A stretch of 64,000 nt of DNA from Gloeobacter kilaueensis JS1 (lineage in GTDB: Bacteria > Cyanobacteriota > Cyanobacteriia > Gloeobacterales > Gloeobacteraceae). This document shows, one piece after another, positions 30,492-40,141 of this stretch; the first letter of the stretch is position 1; every line of letters begins with the position of its first letter. The DNA lies in assembly GCF_000484535.1 (NCBI RefSeq), contig NC_022600.1, positions 4,084,234 to 4,148,233 on the forward strand. Reading direction: 5' to 3'. The translations under genes were made by a program, and so were the position numbers. The notes under the pieces were generated by a model. It was not told where the DNA came from. It worked only from the letters and a program-made list of their open reading frames with translations, and ran no database searches.

Positions 30492-31088
30492 ATGGTATCG
30501 GTGTTGTACTTCGATGCGGCCACTGCGATGATTTCTGCCCAGAGCCCTGACCGGTACCTTCAGCAATTTATCCGCAAGAACCACGATCTGATCGTGAAGT
30601 GGTATCAAAACGATCACCTGAGCTGGGCGGTGATCGCCGCCCGGCTCAACCAGTGCCGCCGGGGCGGCGGGATCACCGCCTCGATGCTCCAGGCTGCTCT
30701 GCCCTATCTCACCCGCAACCGGCAACCGGCCCTGGAGGTCGTCGCCGAAAATGCCGCCAGCTCCCAGCGGGCGACGCTCGCCGCCCTCGAAGAACACATT
30801 CAAAAGCAAGACGACCTGCTGCGGCTACAGAGTGGCCGGGTGCAGGAGATCGCCTCGCGCTGGGCCCGCCTCGAAGAACTCGTCAACCAGCTCGTTCCTC
30901 TGGTGGGCGAAGCGCGCAGCGCCTCCGAGCGGCTGCCGCGCAACAATCCTGCAGCCCGCCAGGTTTTAGAGAGCCTCCAGCAACTTTCGGCTGTTTTGCA
31001 CAGAAGCACCCTCGAAAGCCTCGACGAGCGCGACATCGAAGCGCTGGCGATGGCGATTGCGGGCCTGGGACCGCTGCAGGCGGACTGA
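30492..31088 (+). CDS. Unknown protein with helix-turn-helix-like N-terminus and coiled coil
   Basis: A 198-residue protein I cannot assign. Residues 20-75 read like a small DNA-binding domain (IVKWYQNDHLSWAVIAARLN, then GITASMLQAALPYL), similar in style to plasmid TraK/MobC-type or Myb-like helices. Residues 90-160 are heptad-rich and probably form a coiled coil (LAALEEHIQKQDDLLRLQSG). The tail is short. An alternative ATG at 30528 (MISAQSPDRYLQQF) would leave more room for the divergent glycosylase promoter. It is convergent with alaS. Confidence 0.6.
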   Translation: MVSVLYFDAATAMISAQSPDRYLQQFIRKNHDLIVKWYQNDHLSWAVIAARLNQCRRGGGITASMLQAALPYLTRNRQPALEVVAENAASSQRATLAALEEHIQKQDDLLRLQSGRVQEIASRWARLEELVNQLVPLVGEARSASERLPRNNPAARQVLESLQQLSAVLHRSTLESLDERDIEALAMAIAGLGPLQAD

Positions 31089-31093
31089 GGGCC

Positions 31094-33712
31094 CTACTCG
31101 TTGAAGGTGTCGTAGAGTTTGGCAAACGCCTGATCGAGGGCAGCCTTGAGCTTTTCGGGCTGCTTGCCGCCGGCTTGGGCGATGTTGGGCCGACCACCGC
31201 CGCCGCCGCCGGCGATCTGGGCGATGGGCCCGATAAATTTACCGGCGTCGAGGCCCATGCCGATCGCTCGGGGGCTGAAGGCTGCTACCAGCGAGACTTT
31301 GTCGGCGGCGGGCGCAGAACCGAGGACGACCGCTCCCTCGCCCAACCTGGTCAGCAGATGCTCAGCTGCCGCTTTGAGCGGTTCGGGTTCGGTGTCTCCC
31401 ATGTGGCCCACGAGCACCCGAAATTCGCCGTACTGCTCGACTTCGCTCATCAGCGCCTCGGAGCGGGCCGTGGCAAGGGCCGATTTGAGGCTATCGACCT
31501 GCTTGATCGCCTGCTTCGCTTCGCCGACGATCGCCGCGACGCGCTGGGGGATCTGTTCGACGGGCACCTTGAACTCGCTACTGAGGGCGTTGGTCACCTG
31601 TTCGCGGGTGCGCATGTAGCCTAAGAGCGCCACCCCGGCCACCGCCTCGATCCGCCGCACACCGGCGGCGATGCCGGACTCGGAGACGATCTTAAAAGGA
31701 CCGATTTCGATCGTGTTGCTGGCGTGGGTGCCGCCGCAAAACTCGATGCTCACCCCCGGCACACCGATCACCCGTACCTGCTCGCCGTACTTGTCGCCAA
31801 AGAAGGCCAGCGCCCCGAGTTCTTTGGCCTTGGCGATGGGCATCACCTCCGCGCCCACCGGACGGCCCTCCATCACCCAGGTGTTGACCATCTGCTCGAT
31901 CTGAGCGATGTCCTGGGGGGTGAGGGCTCTGGGCGAGTTGAAATCAAAGCGCAGGCGGTCGTAGGCGACGAGCGATCCCTGCTGCTGCACCTCTTCTCCG
32001 AGCACCTTGCGCAGGGCGGCGTGCAGGAGGTGGGTGGCGGTGTGATGGGCCTGCAGCAAGCGGCGGCTCACCAGATCGACGCGGCAGATCACCACCTCGC
32101 CCGCCTTGAGTTGCCCCTGCTGAATCTTGCCCTTGTGCAGGAAGATCTCGCCCTGCTTTTGCACGTCCTCGATGATTACAAACAGATCCTGCGCCTCGTT
32201 GGTGAGGTAGCCCCGGTCGCTCACCTGACCGCCCCCTTCGGCGTAGAAGGGGCTGTGGGTGAGCAAGATCAGCACCTCCGCTCCGGCGTTGGCCGAACCG
32301 TAGGCTTTGCCGTCGTTGAGAATGCCCAGGACCCGCGCCTGGGCGGTCAGTCCCTGGTAGCCGACAAATTCGGTGGCCGGTACACCGGTCAGATCGACGC
32401 CGCCCGTCAGATCGGTGGTCTTGGCCGCACGTTTGGCCCGTTCGCGTTGCTCTTGCATCTTCGCCTCGTATTCTTTGAGATCGACAGCCAATCCCCTCTC
32501 CGCAGCCGCCTCGATCGTCAGTTCCAATGGAAAACCATAGGTATCAAACAGCGTAAAAGCATCTTCTCCGGAGACCGTGCCCCGGCTGCGCCCCAGAATG
32601 TCTGCAAGCAGCTTCTCGCCGTTTTCGAGGGTGCGCAGGAAGGCCGCCTCCTCGTTGCCGAGCATCGTCATGATCGCGCTGCGCCGCTCGATCAGATTTG
32701 GATAGGCTCCTCCCATCAAGTCGATCGCTACCGCCGCCGTCTTCTGGGTAAAAGCTCCCGCGATGCCCGCCTGCCTGCCCCGGCGCACCAACCGGCGCAC
32801 CAGCCGCCGGAGGACGTACTCGCGGCCCTCGTTGCCGGGCTTGACCCCGTCAGCGATGAGGTGGACGACGGCGCGAGTGTGGTCGCCCACAATCTTAAAG
32901 GAAACTTTGTCCGCCTCGCTCAGCTGGAAATAATCTTTACCGGCCAGCTCCGCCGCCCTTGCGATAATCGGCAACAGCAGGTCGGTCTCGTAGTTGTTGG
33001 GCACCCCCTGCAGCACCTGGGCCATGCGCTCCAGCCCCAGCCCCGTATCGATATTTTTGCGCGGCAATTCGCTCAGGTTGCCCTGGCTGTCGCGGTTGAG
33101 CTGCATGAAGACGAGGTTATAGATTTCAAGAAAGCGGCTGTCGTCGTCGAGGTCGATCTCAACTTCGCCCCGCTCGGGATGAAAGTCGTAGTAGATCTCG
33201 GAGCACGGCCCGCAGGGACCGGTGGGACCGGACTCCCAGAAGTTCGATTCTGCCCCCATCTTGCGGATGCGGTGGGGCGGTAGACCCGCCACCTCCTGCC
33301 AGAGGCCAAACGCCTCGCCGTCGTCCTCGTAGACGCTCACCCAGAGGCGGTCGGCAGGCAGAGCGTAGACCACTGTCACCAGTTCCCAGGCCCAGGCGAT
33401 CGCCTCGCGCTTGAAGTAGTCGCCGAACGAAAAGTTGCCGAGCATCTCAAAGAAGGTGTGGTGGCGGGCTGTGCGCCCCACATTTTCGATGTCGTTGGTG
33501 CGCACGCACTTTTGGGAGGTGGTGGCGCGCGGGGCAGGGGCGGCCTGTTTGCCCATGAACACCGGCTTGAAAGGCAACATACCGGCGATCGTGAGCAGAA
33601 CCGTCGGGTCTTCGGGGATCAGCGAGGCACTCGGCAGGCGCTTGTGTCCCTTGCTCTCAAAAAATTGCAAGAATTTCTCGCGGATCTGGTTTCCACTCAG
33701 GGCAACTGGCAT
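31094..33712 (-). CDS. alaS: Alanyl-tRNA synthetase
   Basis: An 872-residue class II synthetase. The aminoacylation core opens with [20 protein letters not shown], then [20 protein letters not shown] and the motif 3 region [13 protein letters not shown]. The editing domain has the zinc site HHTATHLLH together with [10 protein letters not shown], and removes Ser and Gly. The C-Ala domain carries a glycine run ([10 protein letters not shown]) near the end. Length is normal. It sits 53 bases after the APC permease stop-distal end on the same strand. Confidence 0.97.
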   Translation of the reverse strand: MPVALSGNQIREKFLQFFESKGHKRLPSASLIPEDPTVLLTIAGMLPFKPVFMGKQAAPAPRATTSQKCVRTNDIENVGRTARHHTFFEMLGNFSFGDYFKREAIAWAWELVTVVYALPADRLWVSVYEDDGEAFGLWQEVAGLPPHRIRKMGAESNFWESGPTGPCGPCSEIYYDFHPERGEVEIDLDDDSRFLEIYNLVFMQLNRDSQGNLSELPRKNIDTGLGLERMAQVLQGVPNNYETDLLLPIIARAAELAGKDYFQLSEADKVSFKIVGDHTRAVVHLIADGVKPGNEGREYVLRRLVRRLVRRGRQAGIAGAFTQKTAAVAIDLMGGAYPNLIERRSAIMTMLGNEEAAFLRTLENGEKLLADILGRSRGTVSGEDAFTLFDTYGFPLELTIEAAAERGLAVDLKEYEAKMQEQRERAKRAAKTTDLTGGVDLTGVPATEFVGYQGLTAQARVLGILNDGKAYGSANAGAEVLILLTHSPFYAEGGGQVSDRGYLTNEAQDLFVIIEDVQKQGEIFLHKGKIQQGQLKAGEVVICRVDLVSRRLLQAHHTATHLLHAALRKVLGEEVQQQGSLVAYDRLRFDFNSPRALTPQDIAQIEQMVNTWVMEGRPVGAEVMPIAKAKELGALAFFGDKYGEQVRVIGVPGVSIEFCGGTHASNTIEIGPFKIVSESGIAAGVRRIEAVAGVALLGYMRTREQVTNALSSEFKVPVEQIPQRVAAIVGEAKQAIKQVDSLKSALATARSEALMSEVEQYGEFRVLVGHMGDTEPEPLKAAAEHLLTRLGEGAVVLGSAPAADKVSLVAAFSPRAIGMGLDAGKFIGPIAQIAGGGGGGRPNIAQAGGKQPEKLKAALDQAFAKLYDTFNE

Positions 33713-33765
33713 GGTTGTTCAAACGGGTGCGCTACGTTCCTTATTCTGGCATCCCGCCCGGTGCC

Positions 33766-35133
33766 CTACTCCTGGACGGTGATTGTTTCTTCGAGTTTGG
33801 GGGTGCGAAAGAACAGAAAATAAACCACCAGCCCAATCCCCATAAACCCGAGGGCAAACCACGCCTGGGGCGTCGTGCTCAGGGCGTTGACGATCAAAAA
33901 ACTCGCGACCAGCAAAAACAAAATCGGAATGAGCGGATAGGGCCGCACCCTGTAGGGCCGGGGCAGATCCGGTGCCTGGACGCGCAGGACGATAAGACCA
34001 ATCACCGTCAGCGCATAAAAGAGCCAGGCAGCAAAACCAAAATAATCGACCAGCGTCCCGAAGTCGCCAGGGAGCACCAGCAGCACCGCCCAGGCTCCCT
34101 GGGCAACGAGGGCGACAGTCGGCACCGCCTGGGGACTTACGTAGCTGAAGGGGCGGGGAAACTGGCCGTCGCGGGCCGCCGCATAAAAGATCCGCGCTCC
34201 GGTAATGAGCGAGCCGTTGGTGGTGCCAAAGGTCGAAAAGGCGACGGCAAGCGGAACGAGCACCCCGCCTACAGGACCGATGATCCGCACGGCGAGGGCG
34301 GTGGCCGCTGCCCGCGAGGAAGCCATCTCCGCCGGGGTGAGCACCGCCAGGTAGGCAATGTTGGCGAGGATATACACGACCATCACCCCCAGGGTGCCGA
34401 GGATGATCGCGCGGGGAATGTTGCGCTCCGGCTCGCGCAGTTCTTCGCCTACGGCGTTGAGGTTGCTCCAGCCGTCGTAGGCCCAGAGGCTTGTAATCAT
34501 CGCCCCGCCGAAGGCACTGGGCAGGGCGATCGAACCGGCGAAGGGCTGGACAAAGTGCGTCCAGCCACCCTGGGTGAGGCCCACAAAGCCCAGGACGATG
34601 ATCCCGGCCAGGCCCACCAGTTTGAGGGCGGTAAAGACGAGCTGGACGACTGCTCCCTGGCGCACCCCGAGGCAGTTGATCGCGGTGAGGACCACCAGGG
34701 CACTGACGGCAATCGCCTTAATCCGCCAGTCACCGTCCACCCCCGCCCCCCTCGGGTCGAGCCCAAAGAGAATGCTGCCTAAGTAACTGGCAAACACGAT
34801 GCTCACGATCGCCTGGGCACCGGTCTTCATCACAAAAAACTGGGTCCAGGTAAACATAAAGCCCAGCGGGCGGCCCAGGGAGCGGCTGAGGTAGGCGTAT
34901 TCTCCTCCTGCTACCGGCAATGCCGCCCCCAGTTCGGCGTAGCAGAGGGCACCGGCTAGAGACAGCAATCCCCCGACGACCCAGACTGCCATCGCCATCC
35001 CCACCGAGCCCACCTGGGCCACCACCCGGCCTGGGCTGGCAAAGATGCCGGAGCCGATCGTTATGCCGATCACAATCGCCGCACCGTCGATGAGGCCAAG
35101 CGAGCGGCGCAGGCTGCCCCTGGAGGTCGTCAC
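33766..35133 (-). CDS. APC family amino acid permease (LAT-like)
   Basis: A 455-residue transporter with twelve predicted helices. The first, LIDGAAIVIGITIGSGIFASPG, has the unwound GSGIF substrate site typical of the LAT/SteT group. AGALCYAELGAALPVAGGEY is the second conserved block, and LWAYDGWSNLNAVGEEL is the helix 6 motif. It probably exchanges or imports neutral amino acids. It is transcribed towards alaS, possibly as one unit, but the functional link is weak. Confidence 0.88.
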   Translation of the reverse strand: MTTSRGSLRRSLGLIDGAAIVIGITIGSGIFASPGRVVAQVGSVGMAMAVWVVGGLLSLAGALCYAELGAALPVAGGEYAYLSRSLGRPLGFMFTWTQFFVMKTGAQAIVSIVFASYLGSILFGLDPRGAGVDGDWRIKAIAVSALVVLTAINCLGVRQGAVVQLVFTALKLVGLAGIIVLGFVGLTQGGWTHFVQPFAGSIALPSAFGGAMITSLWAYDGWSNLNAVGEELREPERNIPRAIILGTLGVMVVYILANIAYLAVLTPAEMASSRAAATALAVRIIGPVGGVLVPLAVAFSTFGTTNGSLITGARIFYAAARDGQFPRPFSYVSPQAVPTVALVAQGAWAVLLVLPGDFGTLVDYFGFAAWLFYALTVIGLIVLRVQAPDLPRPYRVRPYPLIPILFLLVASFLIVNALSTTPQAWFALGFMGIGLVVYFLFFRTPKLEETITVQE

Positions 35134-35161
35134 ATTAAAATCCGAAAAAATCCTTCTCAGT

Positions 35162-35806
35162 CTAAGGGACGAACCTGTTTTGCAGCAAAATCTTGAAGCT
35201 GAAGTCCATGAAGATCTGCAGCGGCAGCGTGCTGCGGTTCACCTTCATCTGGGCGAGTGCCCCTTCCCAGCTGTTGATTAAAAAGGCCGCAAGGTTGTGG
35301 GCGTCGAGGTGCAGCGGGATCTCCCCCGCCTGCTGGGCTCTGACCAGGCAACGGGCAATATCGCTCTCCCAGTCGGCAAAGAAGCGCTCGATGCGCACCC
35401 GGAACGTCTCGTTCTGCTCGGCCAACTCCTGGGCGAGTTTGCCCACCAGGCAACCCTCGCGGTGCCGGCGCGCTTGAAAGTACTGGCACTTCATCTCGAA
35501 GTAGCGCCTGAGACGCACCAGAGGCGTGTAGTGCTCGTCTTCGAGATAACTGTCGAGTTCCTGCTTGTGCTGGGCAGCGTCGTAATCGATGATCGCGAGG
35601 CCAAAATCTTCTTTGCTCGCAAAGAAGTGATAAAAAGAGCCCTTCGGTACGTTGCAGGACTGCAAAACTTCCTGCAGGCCGGTGCCGCTGTAGCCTTTTT
35701 CGCGCAAGATCCGGTGGCCGGTCCGGATGAGTAGCTGCTTTGTGCTCTCCCGGCTGCTGGTAGCGCTACCCTCGGCGACGGCAGCTTTTGCAGGATCTTC
35801 TTCCAT
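35162..35806 (-). CDS. TetR-family repressor, NemR-like
   Basis: A 214-residue regulator. The N-terminal HTH is ILREKGYSGTGLQEVLQSCN with VPKGSFYHFFASKEDF (about residues 33-68). The C-terminal domain has REGCLVGKLAQELAEQNETF, the block that in E. coli NemR holds the redox-sensing Cys; here it is C119, with a second Cys at 107. It is followed by an Old Yellow Enzyme gene and a YqhD-type dehydrogenase. The palindrome AGACGACNNGTCT precedes it and occurs twice before those genes. It probably represses itself and both enzymes until electrophiles modify Cys. The ATG giving MEEDPAKAAV is preferred; the upstream extension would overlap the operator. Confidence 0.83.
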   Translation of the reverse strand: MEEDPAKAAVAEGSATSSRESTKQLLIRTGHRILREKGYSGTGLQEVLQSCNVPKGSFYHFFASKEDFGLAIIDYDAAQHKQELDSYLEDEHYTPLVRLRRYFEMKCQYFQARRHREGCLVGKLAQELAEQNETFRVRIERFFADWESDIARCLVRAQQAGEIPLHLDAHNLAAFLINSWEGALAQMKVNRSTLPLQIFMDFSFKILLQNRFVP

Positions 35807-35848
35807 GATCGTGAAGGGAAAGTGAACCTCTGCACACTTTTCTATATT

Positions 35849-35861
35849 AGACTGGTCGTCT
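35849..35861. promoter_or_regulatory. TetR operator box 1 (autoregulatory)
   Basis: AGACTGGTCGTCT, 43 bases before the TetR start. It is the reverse-oriented relative of the two boxes between the Old Yellow Enzyme and dehydrogenase genes, with the same 4-base AGAC/GTCT arms around a 5-base centre. Confidence 0.7.
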
Positions 35862-35935
35862 CTTGCTTTCAAGGCAGTCCGTGGCTCCGGTGTCGGACCC
35901 GTCTTTGAGATGAAAGACGGGTCCACTTTAGAAGT

Positions 35936-37036
35936 TCAGGCCGATTGGACCTTCTCTAAAAACGGGTAATCGGTGTAGCCCTTCTCGTCGCCGCCGTAGA
36001 AGGTATCGCGGTCGTAGGGGTTGAGGGGAGCACCCTGACGGAAGCGCTCGGGCAGGTCCGGATTGGCGATATACAGGCGGCCATAGGCGATCAGGTCCGC
36101 TGTTCCTTCGGCGAGCATGGCGTTGCCGCTGTCTTTGTCGTGGCCACCGGCGGAGATAATCGTGCCCCGATAGATCTCACGGAAGACGGGGGTCGGGATG
36201 CCTGCGGGTTCATCGAGGGTGACGTTGCCGTCTATGCGCGGCTCGACCAGGTGCAGGTAGGCCAGATCGAAGGAATTGAGGGCAGCGACGACGTGGGTAA
36301 AGAGTGCTTGCGGGTCCGAATCGCTCATCCCACCGAAGCTGCCGCTGGGCGAGAGGCGCACCCCCACCCGCTTCGACTCCCAAAGCGGAAGCACCGCCTC
36401 GATCACTTCCAGCAAGAGCCGGGCGCGGTTTTCGATCGAGCCGCCGTAGCGGTCGGTGCGCTGGTTGGAGCCATCGTGCAGGAACTGATCGAGCAGGTAG
36501 CCGTTGGCGGAGTGGATCTCCACACCGTCGAAACCAGCTTTTTGGGCGTTGATCGCCCCCTGGCGGTACTGCTCGACAATCGCAGGGATCTCGTCCGTTT
36601 CGAGGGCGCGGGGCACCACGAGCGGCTTCGGGCCTTCCTGGGTGATCGCGACACCCTCGTGAACGATCGCGGAGGGAGCTACCGGCAGCCCGCCGCCCGG
36701 CTGCAGGAGCGGGTGGGACTGCCGCCCGACGTGCCACAGTTGCAAAAAGATCCGCCCGCCCCGCTCGTGAACGGCGTCGGTGACGAGCCGCCAGCCTGCT
36801 ATCTGTTCCTCGCTGTAGATACCGGGGGTGTTGACGTAGCCCTGGCCCTGCTGGGAGATCTGGGTCGCTTCTGAGACGATGAGGCCCGCTCCGGCCCGCT
36901 GGGCGTAGTAAGTGGCATTTAAGGGCACCGGGGCCAGACCGGCTCCCGCCCGCATCCGGGTCAGAGGAGCAAGCACGATGCGGTTGGGTAAGCTGAGACT
37001 TCCCAGCGAAAACGGGGAGAACAGGTTGACAGTCAT
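35936..37036 (-). CDS. Old Yellow Enzyme-type NADH:flavin oxidoreductase (NemA-like)
   Basis: A 366-residue FMN TIM barrel that reduces activated C=C bonds and nitro compounds with NAD(P)H. FMN and active-site blocks are seen: NRIVLAPLTRMRAG, GLIVSEATQIS, LQLWHVGRQSHP, GVEIHSANGYLLDQFLHD (the His/Asn substrate pair), and SNQRTDRYGGSIENRARLL with the catalytic Tyr. It ends before the TetR gene on the same strand and is divergent from the dehydrogenase. The two operator boxes in the spacer place it under the neighbouring repressor. Confidence 0.93.
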   Translation of the reverse strand: MTVNLFSPFSLGSLSLPNRIVLAPLTRMRAGAGLAPVPLNATYYAQRAGAGLIVSEATQISQQGQGYVNTPGIYSEEQIAGWRLVTDAVHERGGRIFLQLWHVGRQSHPLLQPGGGLPVAPSAIVHEGVAITQEGPKPLVVPRALETDEIPAIVEQYRQGAINAQKAGFDGVEIHSANGYLLDQFLHDGSNQRTDRYGGSIENRARLLLEVIEAVLPLWESKRVGVRLSPSGSFGGMSDSDPQALFTHVVAALNSFDLAYLHLVEPRIDGNVTLDEPAGIPTPVFREIYRGTIISAGGHDKDSGNAMLAEGTADLIAYGRLYIANPDLPERFRQGAPLNPYDRDTFYGGDEKGYTDYPFLEKVQSA

Positions 37037-37126
37037 CTATTTGCCTCCAGTAGGTGGTAAGTGGAATCGCCTGAGATTTACATACACAGATGGAACCTGA
37101 CCGTGCCTCGCTGCGTTGACGCGCTG

Positions 37127-37139
37127 AGACGACTGGTCT
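37127..37139. promoter_or_regulatory. TetR operator box 2
   Basis: AGACGACTGGTCT in the spacer between the divergent Old Yellow Enzyme and dehydrogenase genes. The match extends outside the palindrome to TGAGACGACTGGTCTA, shared with box 3. Confidence 0.75.
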
Positions 37140-37155
37140 ATTCTAAGACTGTTTG

Positions 37156-37168
37156 AGACGACTGGTCT
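37156..37168. promoter_or_regulatory. TetR operator box 3
   Basis: A second identical AGACGACTGGTCT, 29 bases from box 2, close to three helical turns, so two repressor dimers could bind the same face of the DNA. Both divergent promoters would be covered. Confidence 0.75.
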
Positions 37169-37243
37169 ACTCTTTCTATACCCAATCGTCAAAGATTCCG
37201 TCAGGCTCCACTTCACCATCCACACCCGACTCGGAGAACATCC

Positions 37244-38398
37244 ATGCAAAATTTTACGTTCCACAATCCAGTCAAGATTCTCTTTGGCCAGGGGCAGATC
37301 CGCGCTCTGGCGACAGAGATTCCACCTGCCGCCCGGATCTTGCTTACCTACGGCGGCGGCAGCATCCGCTCCAACGGCGTCTATGACCAGATCCAGCAGG
37401 CGCTCAAAGGCCGGGTGCTCTTTGAATTTGGCGGTATCGAACCCAACCCGACGCTGGAGACGCTGAACAGGGCTGTAGCCCTCGCCCGCGCCGAGGGTAT
37501 CGACTTTTTACTCGCCGTCGGCGGCGGCTCGGTTCTCGACGGCACCAAGTTCATCGCCGCCGCCATTCCCTTCGCGGGCGATTCCTGGCAGATCGTGGCA
37601 AGCCATGCGCCAGTTACCCAGGCGATCCCGATGGGCACCGTGCTCACTTTGCCTGCCACGGGTTCTGAGATGAACGGAACAGCGGTGATCACCCGTGGGG
37701 CCACCCGCGAAAAGCTGTACTTCAGTAGCCCTCTGGTCATGCCCCGCTTCTCGATTCTCGATCCAGAAACGACCTTCTCCCTCTCCGAGCGCCAGGTGGG
37801 CAACGGCGTCGCCGACGCTTTCACCCACGTCGTCGAGCAGTACCTCACCTACCCGGTGAACGCTCCGCTGCAGGACCGCATGGCCGAAGCGATCTTGCTG
37901 ACGCTCATCGAAGAAGGCCCAAAGACCCTTGCTCAGCCGGAGGACTACGACGCACGGGCCAACTTGATGTGGTGTGCGACGCTTGCCCTCAACGGCCTGA
38001 TCGGGGCGGGTGTGCCCCAGGACTGGACTACCCATGCCATCGGCCACGAGCTGACGGCCCTGCACGGCATCGATCATGGCCGCACCCTCGCCATCGTCCT
38101 GCCCGCCGTGCTCCAGCACCAGCGCAAGCGCAAGCGCGCCAAGCTGCTGCAGTACGCCGAGCGGATCTGGGGCCTGAGGGCGGGCGACGAGGAGTCCCGC
38201 ATCGATGGGGCGATCGAGAAGACCCGCGCCTTTTTTGAATCGGTCGGGGTACCGACGCGGCTCGCCGACTACAGCGTTTCAGCCGAAACGATCCCGGTGG
38301 TCGTCGAGCGGCTCGCAGGCCGGGGTCCGGTGGCCTTAGGCGAGCACCAGGACATCGACGCGGCGGCGGTGGGCCGCATCCTGGCCCTCAGCTTATAG
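37244..38398 (+). CDS. Iron-containing alcohol dehydrogenase, YqhD-like
   Basis: A 384-residue NADPH-dependent aldehyde reductase of the butanol dehydrogenase/YqhD group. The N-terminal dinucleotide-binding part has ILLTYGGGSIRSNGVY and LLAVGGGSVLDGTKFIA. The metal site uses the Asp and His in NGVADAFTHVVEQY and the His residues in AIGHELTALHGIDHGRTLAI. It should detoxify aldehydes to alcohols. It is divergent from the Old Yellow Enzyme, with the two operator boxes 76-117 bases before its ATG. Confidence 0.93.
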   Translation: MQNFTFHNPVKILFGQGQIRALATEIPPAARILLTYGGGSIRSNGVYDQIQQALKGRVLFEFGGIEPNPTLETLNRAVALARAEGIDFLLAVGGGSVLDGTKFIAAAIPFAGDSWQIVASHAPVTQAIPMGTVLTLPATGSEMNGTAVITRGATREKLYFSSPLVMPRFSILDPETTFSLSERQVGNGVADAFTHVVEQYLTYPVNAPLQDRMAEAILLTLIEEGPKTLAQPEDYDARANLMWCATLALNGLIGAGVPQDWTTHAIGHELTALHGIDHGRTLAIVLPAVLQHQRKRKRAKLLQYAERIWGLRAGDEESRIDGAIEKTRAFFESVGVPTRLADYSVSAETIPVVVERLAGRGPVALGEHQDIDAAAVGRILALSL

Positions 38399-38412
38399 GC
38401 GGAAGTGTTCCT

Positions 38413-39675
38413 TCAAGACTCGCCGCGACCGAGGCGCTGGAAGAGGGCGTCGGTGAGCCACTCCGCCGTCGCCTTGAAGTTGTGGGCAGGAGCGGGCAGC
38501 AGCTCAAGGTAGCGCGCCTGGCGCACCAGATGCCCCGGTCTGCCCTTGATTTCGTAGCGGTCGAACAGCTCCGCCGCCGCTTCCCCGAGGCCCAGCTTCA
38601 TCAGGGTGCCCCGCAGGTGAACCTGGGCAGGCTGAGTGGGCTGGCCCTCCGCCAGCGCCTTGAGGTTGCGGGCGATGGCAAAACCCTGCTGGTAGGCTAC
38701 CTGGGCGATGGCGGGCAGTGCCTCCTGCGCAAGTACCGTACAGTCCCCACCGGCAAAGACCTCCGGGTACTCGGGCAGTTGCAACGTCGGGGTGACCACC
38801 AGACGACCGCGCCGGTCGCGGTGCTCGGGGGAGACGGCGAGGGCGCGCAGCAGGGGGTGGACGGCGGTGCCTGCGGTCCAGACACAGGTGGCGGTGGGAA
38901 TCGTCCGGGAGCCGTCGCGCAGAGTCAGCTGCACCGCTTCTGGCCCAATCGTCATCACCTCGGCTTCGAGCACCAGTTCGACCGGTACCCGCCGCCTCGG
39001 CAGAGCCATCCGCACCGTCCGGCGCAGATTTTCGTTCATGTCCCCCTGAAGAATTTCGCCGCTGCGGTGGATGAGCACCACCCGGATTTCTCCCGGCTCC
39101 CCTCCCAGCTCGGCGTAGCGTCCAGGCAGCCAGTCCGCCAGCGTCGCCGCCAGCTCAAGCCCGGTGGGACCCGCCCCGGCGACGACGATCGTGAGCAGCC
39201 GCCGGCGCTCCTCGGATTCATCAGTCTGGCTTGCCCGCTGCAGCGTGCGGCGCAGATGGCGCTTCAGCTGCATCACCTCCTCGGCGGTGCGAAAGCCGAA
39301 GCTGTGCTCGGCGGCCCCCTCGGCTTTTGCGTCGTAGCTGCCGACGCTGCCCACGGCAAGCACCAGCCGGTCGTAGTGGTAGCGCAGGCCGGAGGTGAGG
39401 CTCACCTGTCGCCCGTTCAGGTCGATCGCTTCAACGCTGTCGTGGACGAAGGTGATCGTCGTCCCCGCCAACAGCTCCTCGAAGCGCGGGATCACCTGAT
39501 GGGGGTCCATCTCGCCGGAGAGCAGTTCGTAGAGCAGGGGCTTGAAGGCGAACTGCTCCTCCCTGTCGATCAGCACCGCCTGCTGCGGATAGCGCAACTG
39601 GTGCAGGCGCAGAGCGGTGAATAGACCCGTAAAACCACCGCCGACGATCACCGTCGGCATCGTCAGGTTTCGCAT
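38413..39675 (-). CDS. Type 2 NADH dehydrogenase (NDH-2)
   Basis: A 420-residue non-pumping NAD(P)H:quinone oxidoreductase. It has the FAD Rossmann motif VIVGGGFTGLFTALRL at the start, LAVGSVGSYD, the NADH-binding TIVVAGAGPTGLELAATLAD, and FAGGDCTV for FAD. The C-terminal part is probably the membrane-binding amphipathic region. It would feed electrons into the quinone pool used by b6f and the oxidase. The ATG giving MRNLTMPTVIVGGG avoids overlap with the upstream DM13 gene, which ends 19 bases before. It is convergent with the dehydrogenase at 14 bases. Confidence 0.9.
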   Translation of the reverse strand: MRNLTMPTVIVGGGFTGLFTALRLHQLRYPQQAVLIDREEQFAFKPLLYELLSGEMDPHQVIPRFEELLAGTTITFVHDSVEAIDLNGRQVSLTSGLRYHYDRLVLAVGSVGSYDAKAEGAAEHSFGFRTAEEVMQLKRHLRRTLQRASQTDESEERRRLLTIVVAGAGPTGLELAATLADWLPGRYAELGGEPGEIRVVLIHRSGEILQGDMNENLRRTVRMALPRRRVPVELVLEAEVMTIGPEAVQLTLRDGSRTIPTATCVWTAGTAVHPLLRALAVSPEHRDRRGRLVVTPTLQLPEYPEVFAGGDCTVLAQEALPAIAQVAYQQGFAIARNLKALAEGQPTQPAQVHLRGTLMKLGLGEAAAELFDRYEIKGRPGHLVRQARYLELLPAPAHNFKATAEWLTDALFQRLGRGES

Positions 39676-39694
39676 CTTGGGCGTCCCTTGAGAA

Positions 39695-40141
39695 TCAACC
39701 GCCGAGTCTGGCGTAGGCGAGGGTGACATCGAATTTCTTGCACCAGATGGCGATCGAGCGGATGCCCGTCAGATCGACCCCCGATGGGATGGCGTAGCGC
39801 TGTGCGCCCTTGCGGTTTTTGAGGGCACCGAGGTTGACGTACTGACCGGCGACGTAACCTTTGTGGGGCGGCTCGGCGCTCTTGTAGAGCAACACGTAGG
39901 GGGCTGGAGCATCGCCCAGGCTAAAGTCCTTGCTCAGCTCGACGTAGGCTCTGCCGCCGGCAGCGGTGAGGATGCGGGCGGTGCCGGTAGCCTTGGCATC
40001 GACGCTCGTAAAGCTCGGAGTGCCGCCGGTGGAGGCGGTCGCAGTCGCAGCCGGAGGAGCACTCATCGCCTCCTGGGCACCGACGACAGAGGGCGAGCCC
40101 ATAAGGGCGAGGGCGAGGGCAAGGGCAAAAGGCTTCTTCAT
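39695..40141 (-). CDS. Secreted DM13-domain protein
   Basis: A 148-residue protein with a signal peptide (MKKPFALALALALMGS, then SVVGAQ) and an Ala/Thr-rich linker. The DM13 domain (about residues 45-147) shows AYVELSKDFSLGDAPAPYVL, YVNLGALKNRKGAQRYAIPS and the characteristic IAIWCKKFDVTLAYARL with its single Cys. DM13 is thought to take part in extracellular redox or electron transfer. It precedes the NDH-2 gene by 19 bases, so they may be co-transcribed; a redox link is only inference. An ATG three codons earlier is also possible. Confidence 0.82.
   Translation of the reverse strand: MKKPFALALALALMGSPSVVGAQEAMSAPPAATATASTGGTPSFTSVDAKATGTARILTAAGGRAYVELSKDFSLGDAPAPYVLLYKSAEPPHKGYVAGQYVNLGALKNRKGAQRYAIPSGVDLTGIRSIAIWCKKFDVTLAYARLGG

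Noticed and set aside
31724-33283. 519-codon open frame antisense to alaS
   Set aside because: alaS motifs are continuous on the minus strand; the antisense translation resembles nothing known.
33715-34782. 355-codon open frame antisense to the APC permease
   Set aside because: The sense strand is a clear twelve-helix permease; the antisense product is hydrophilic low-complexity sequence.
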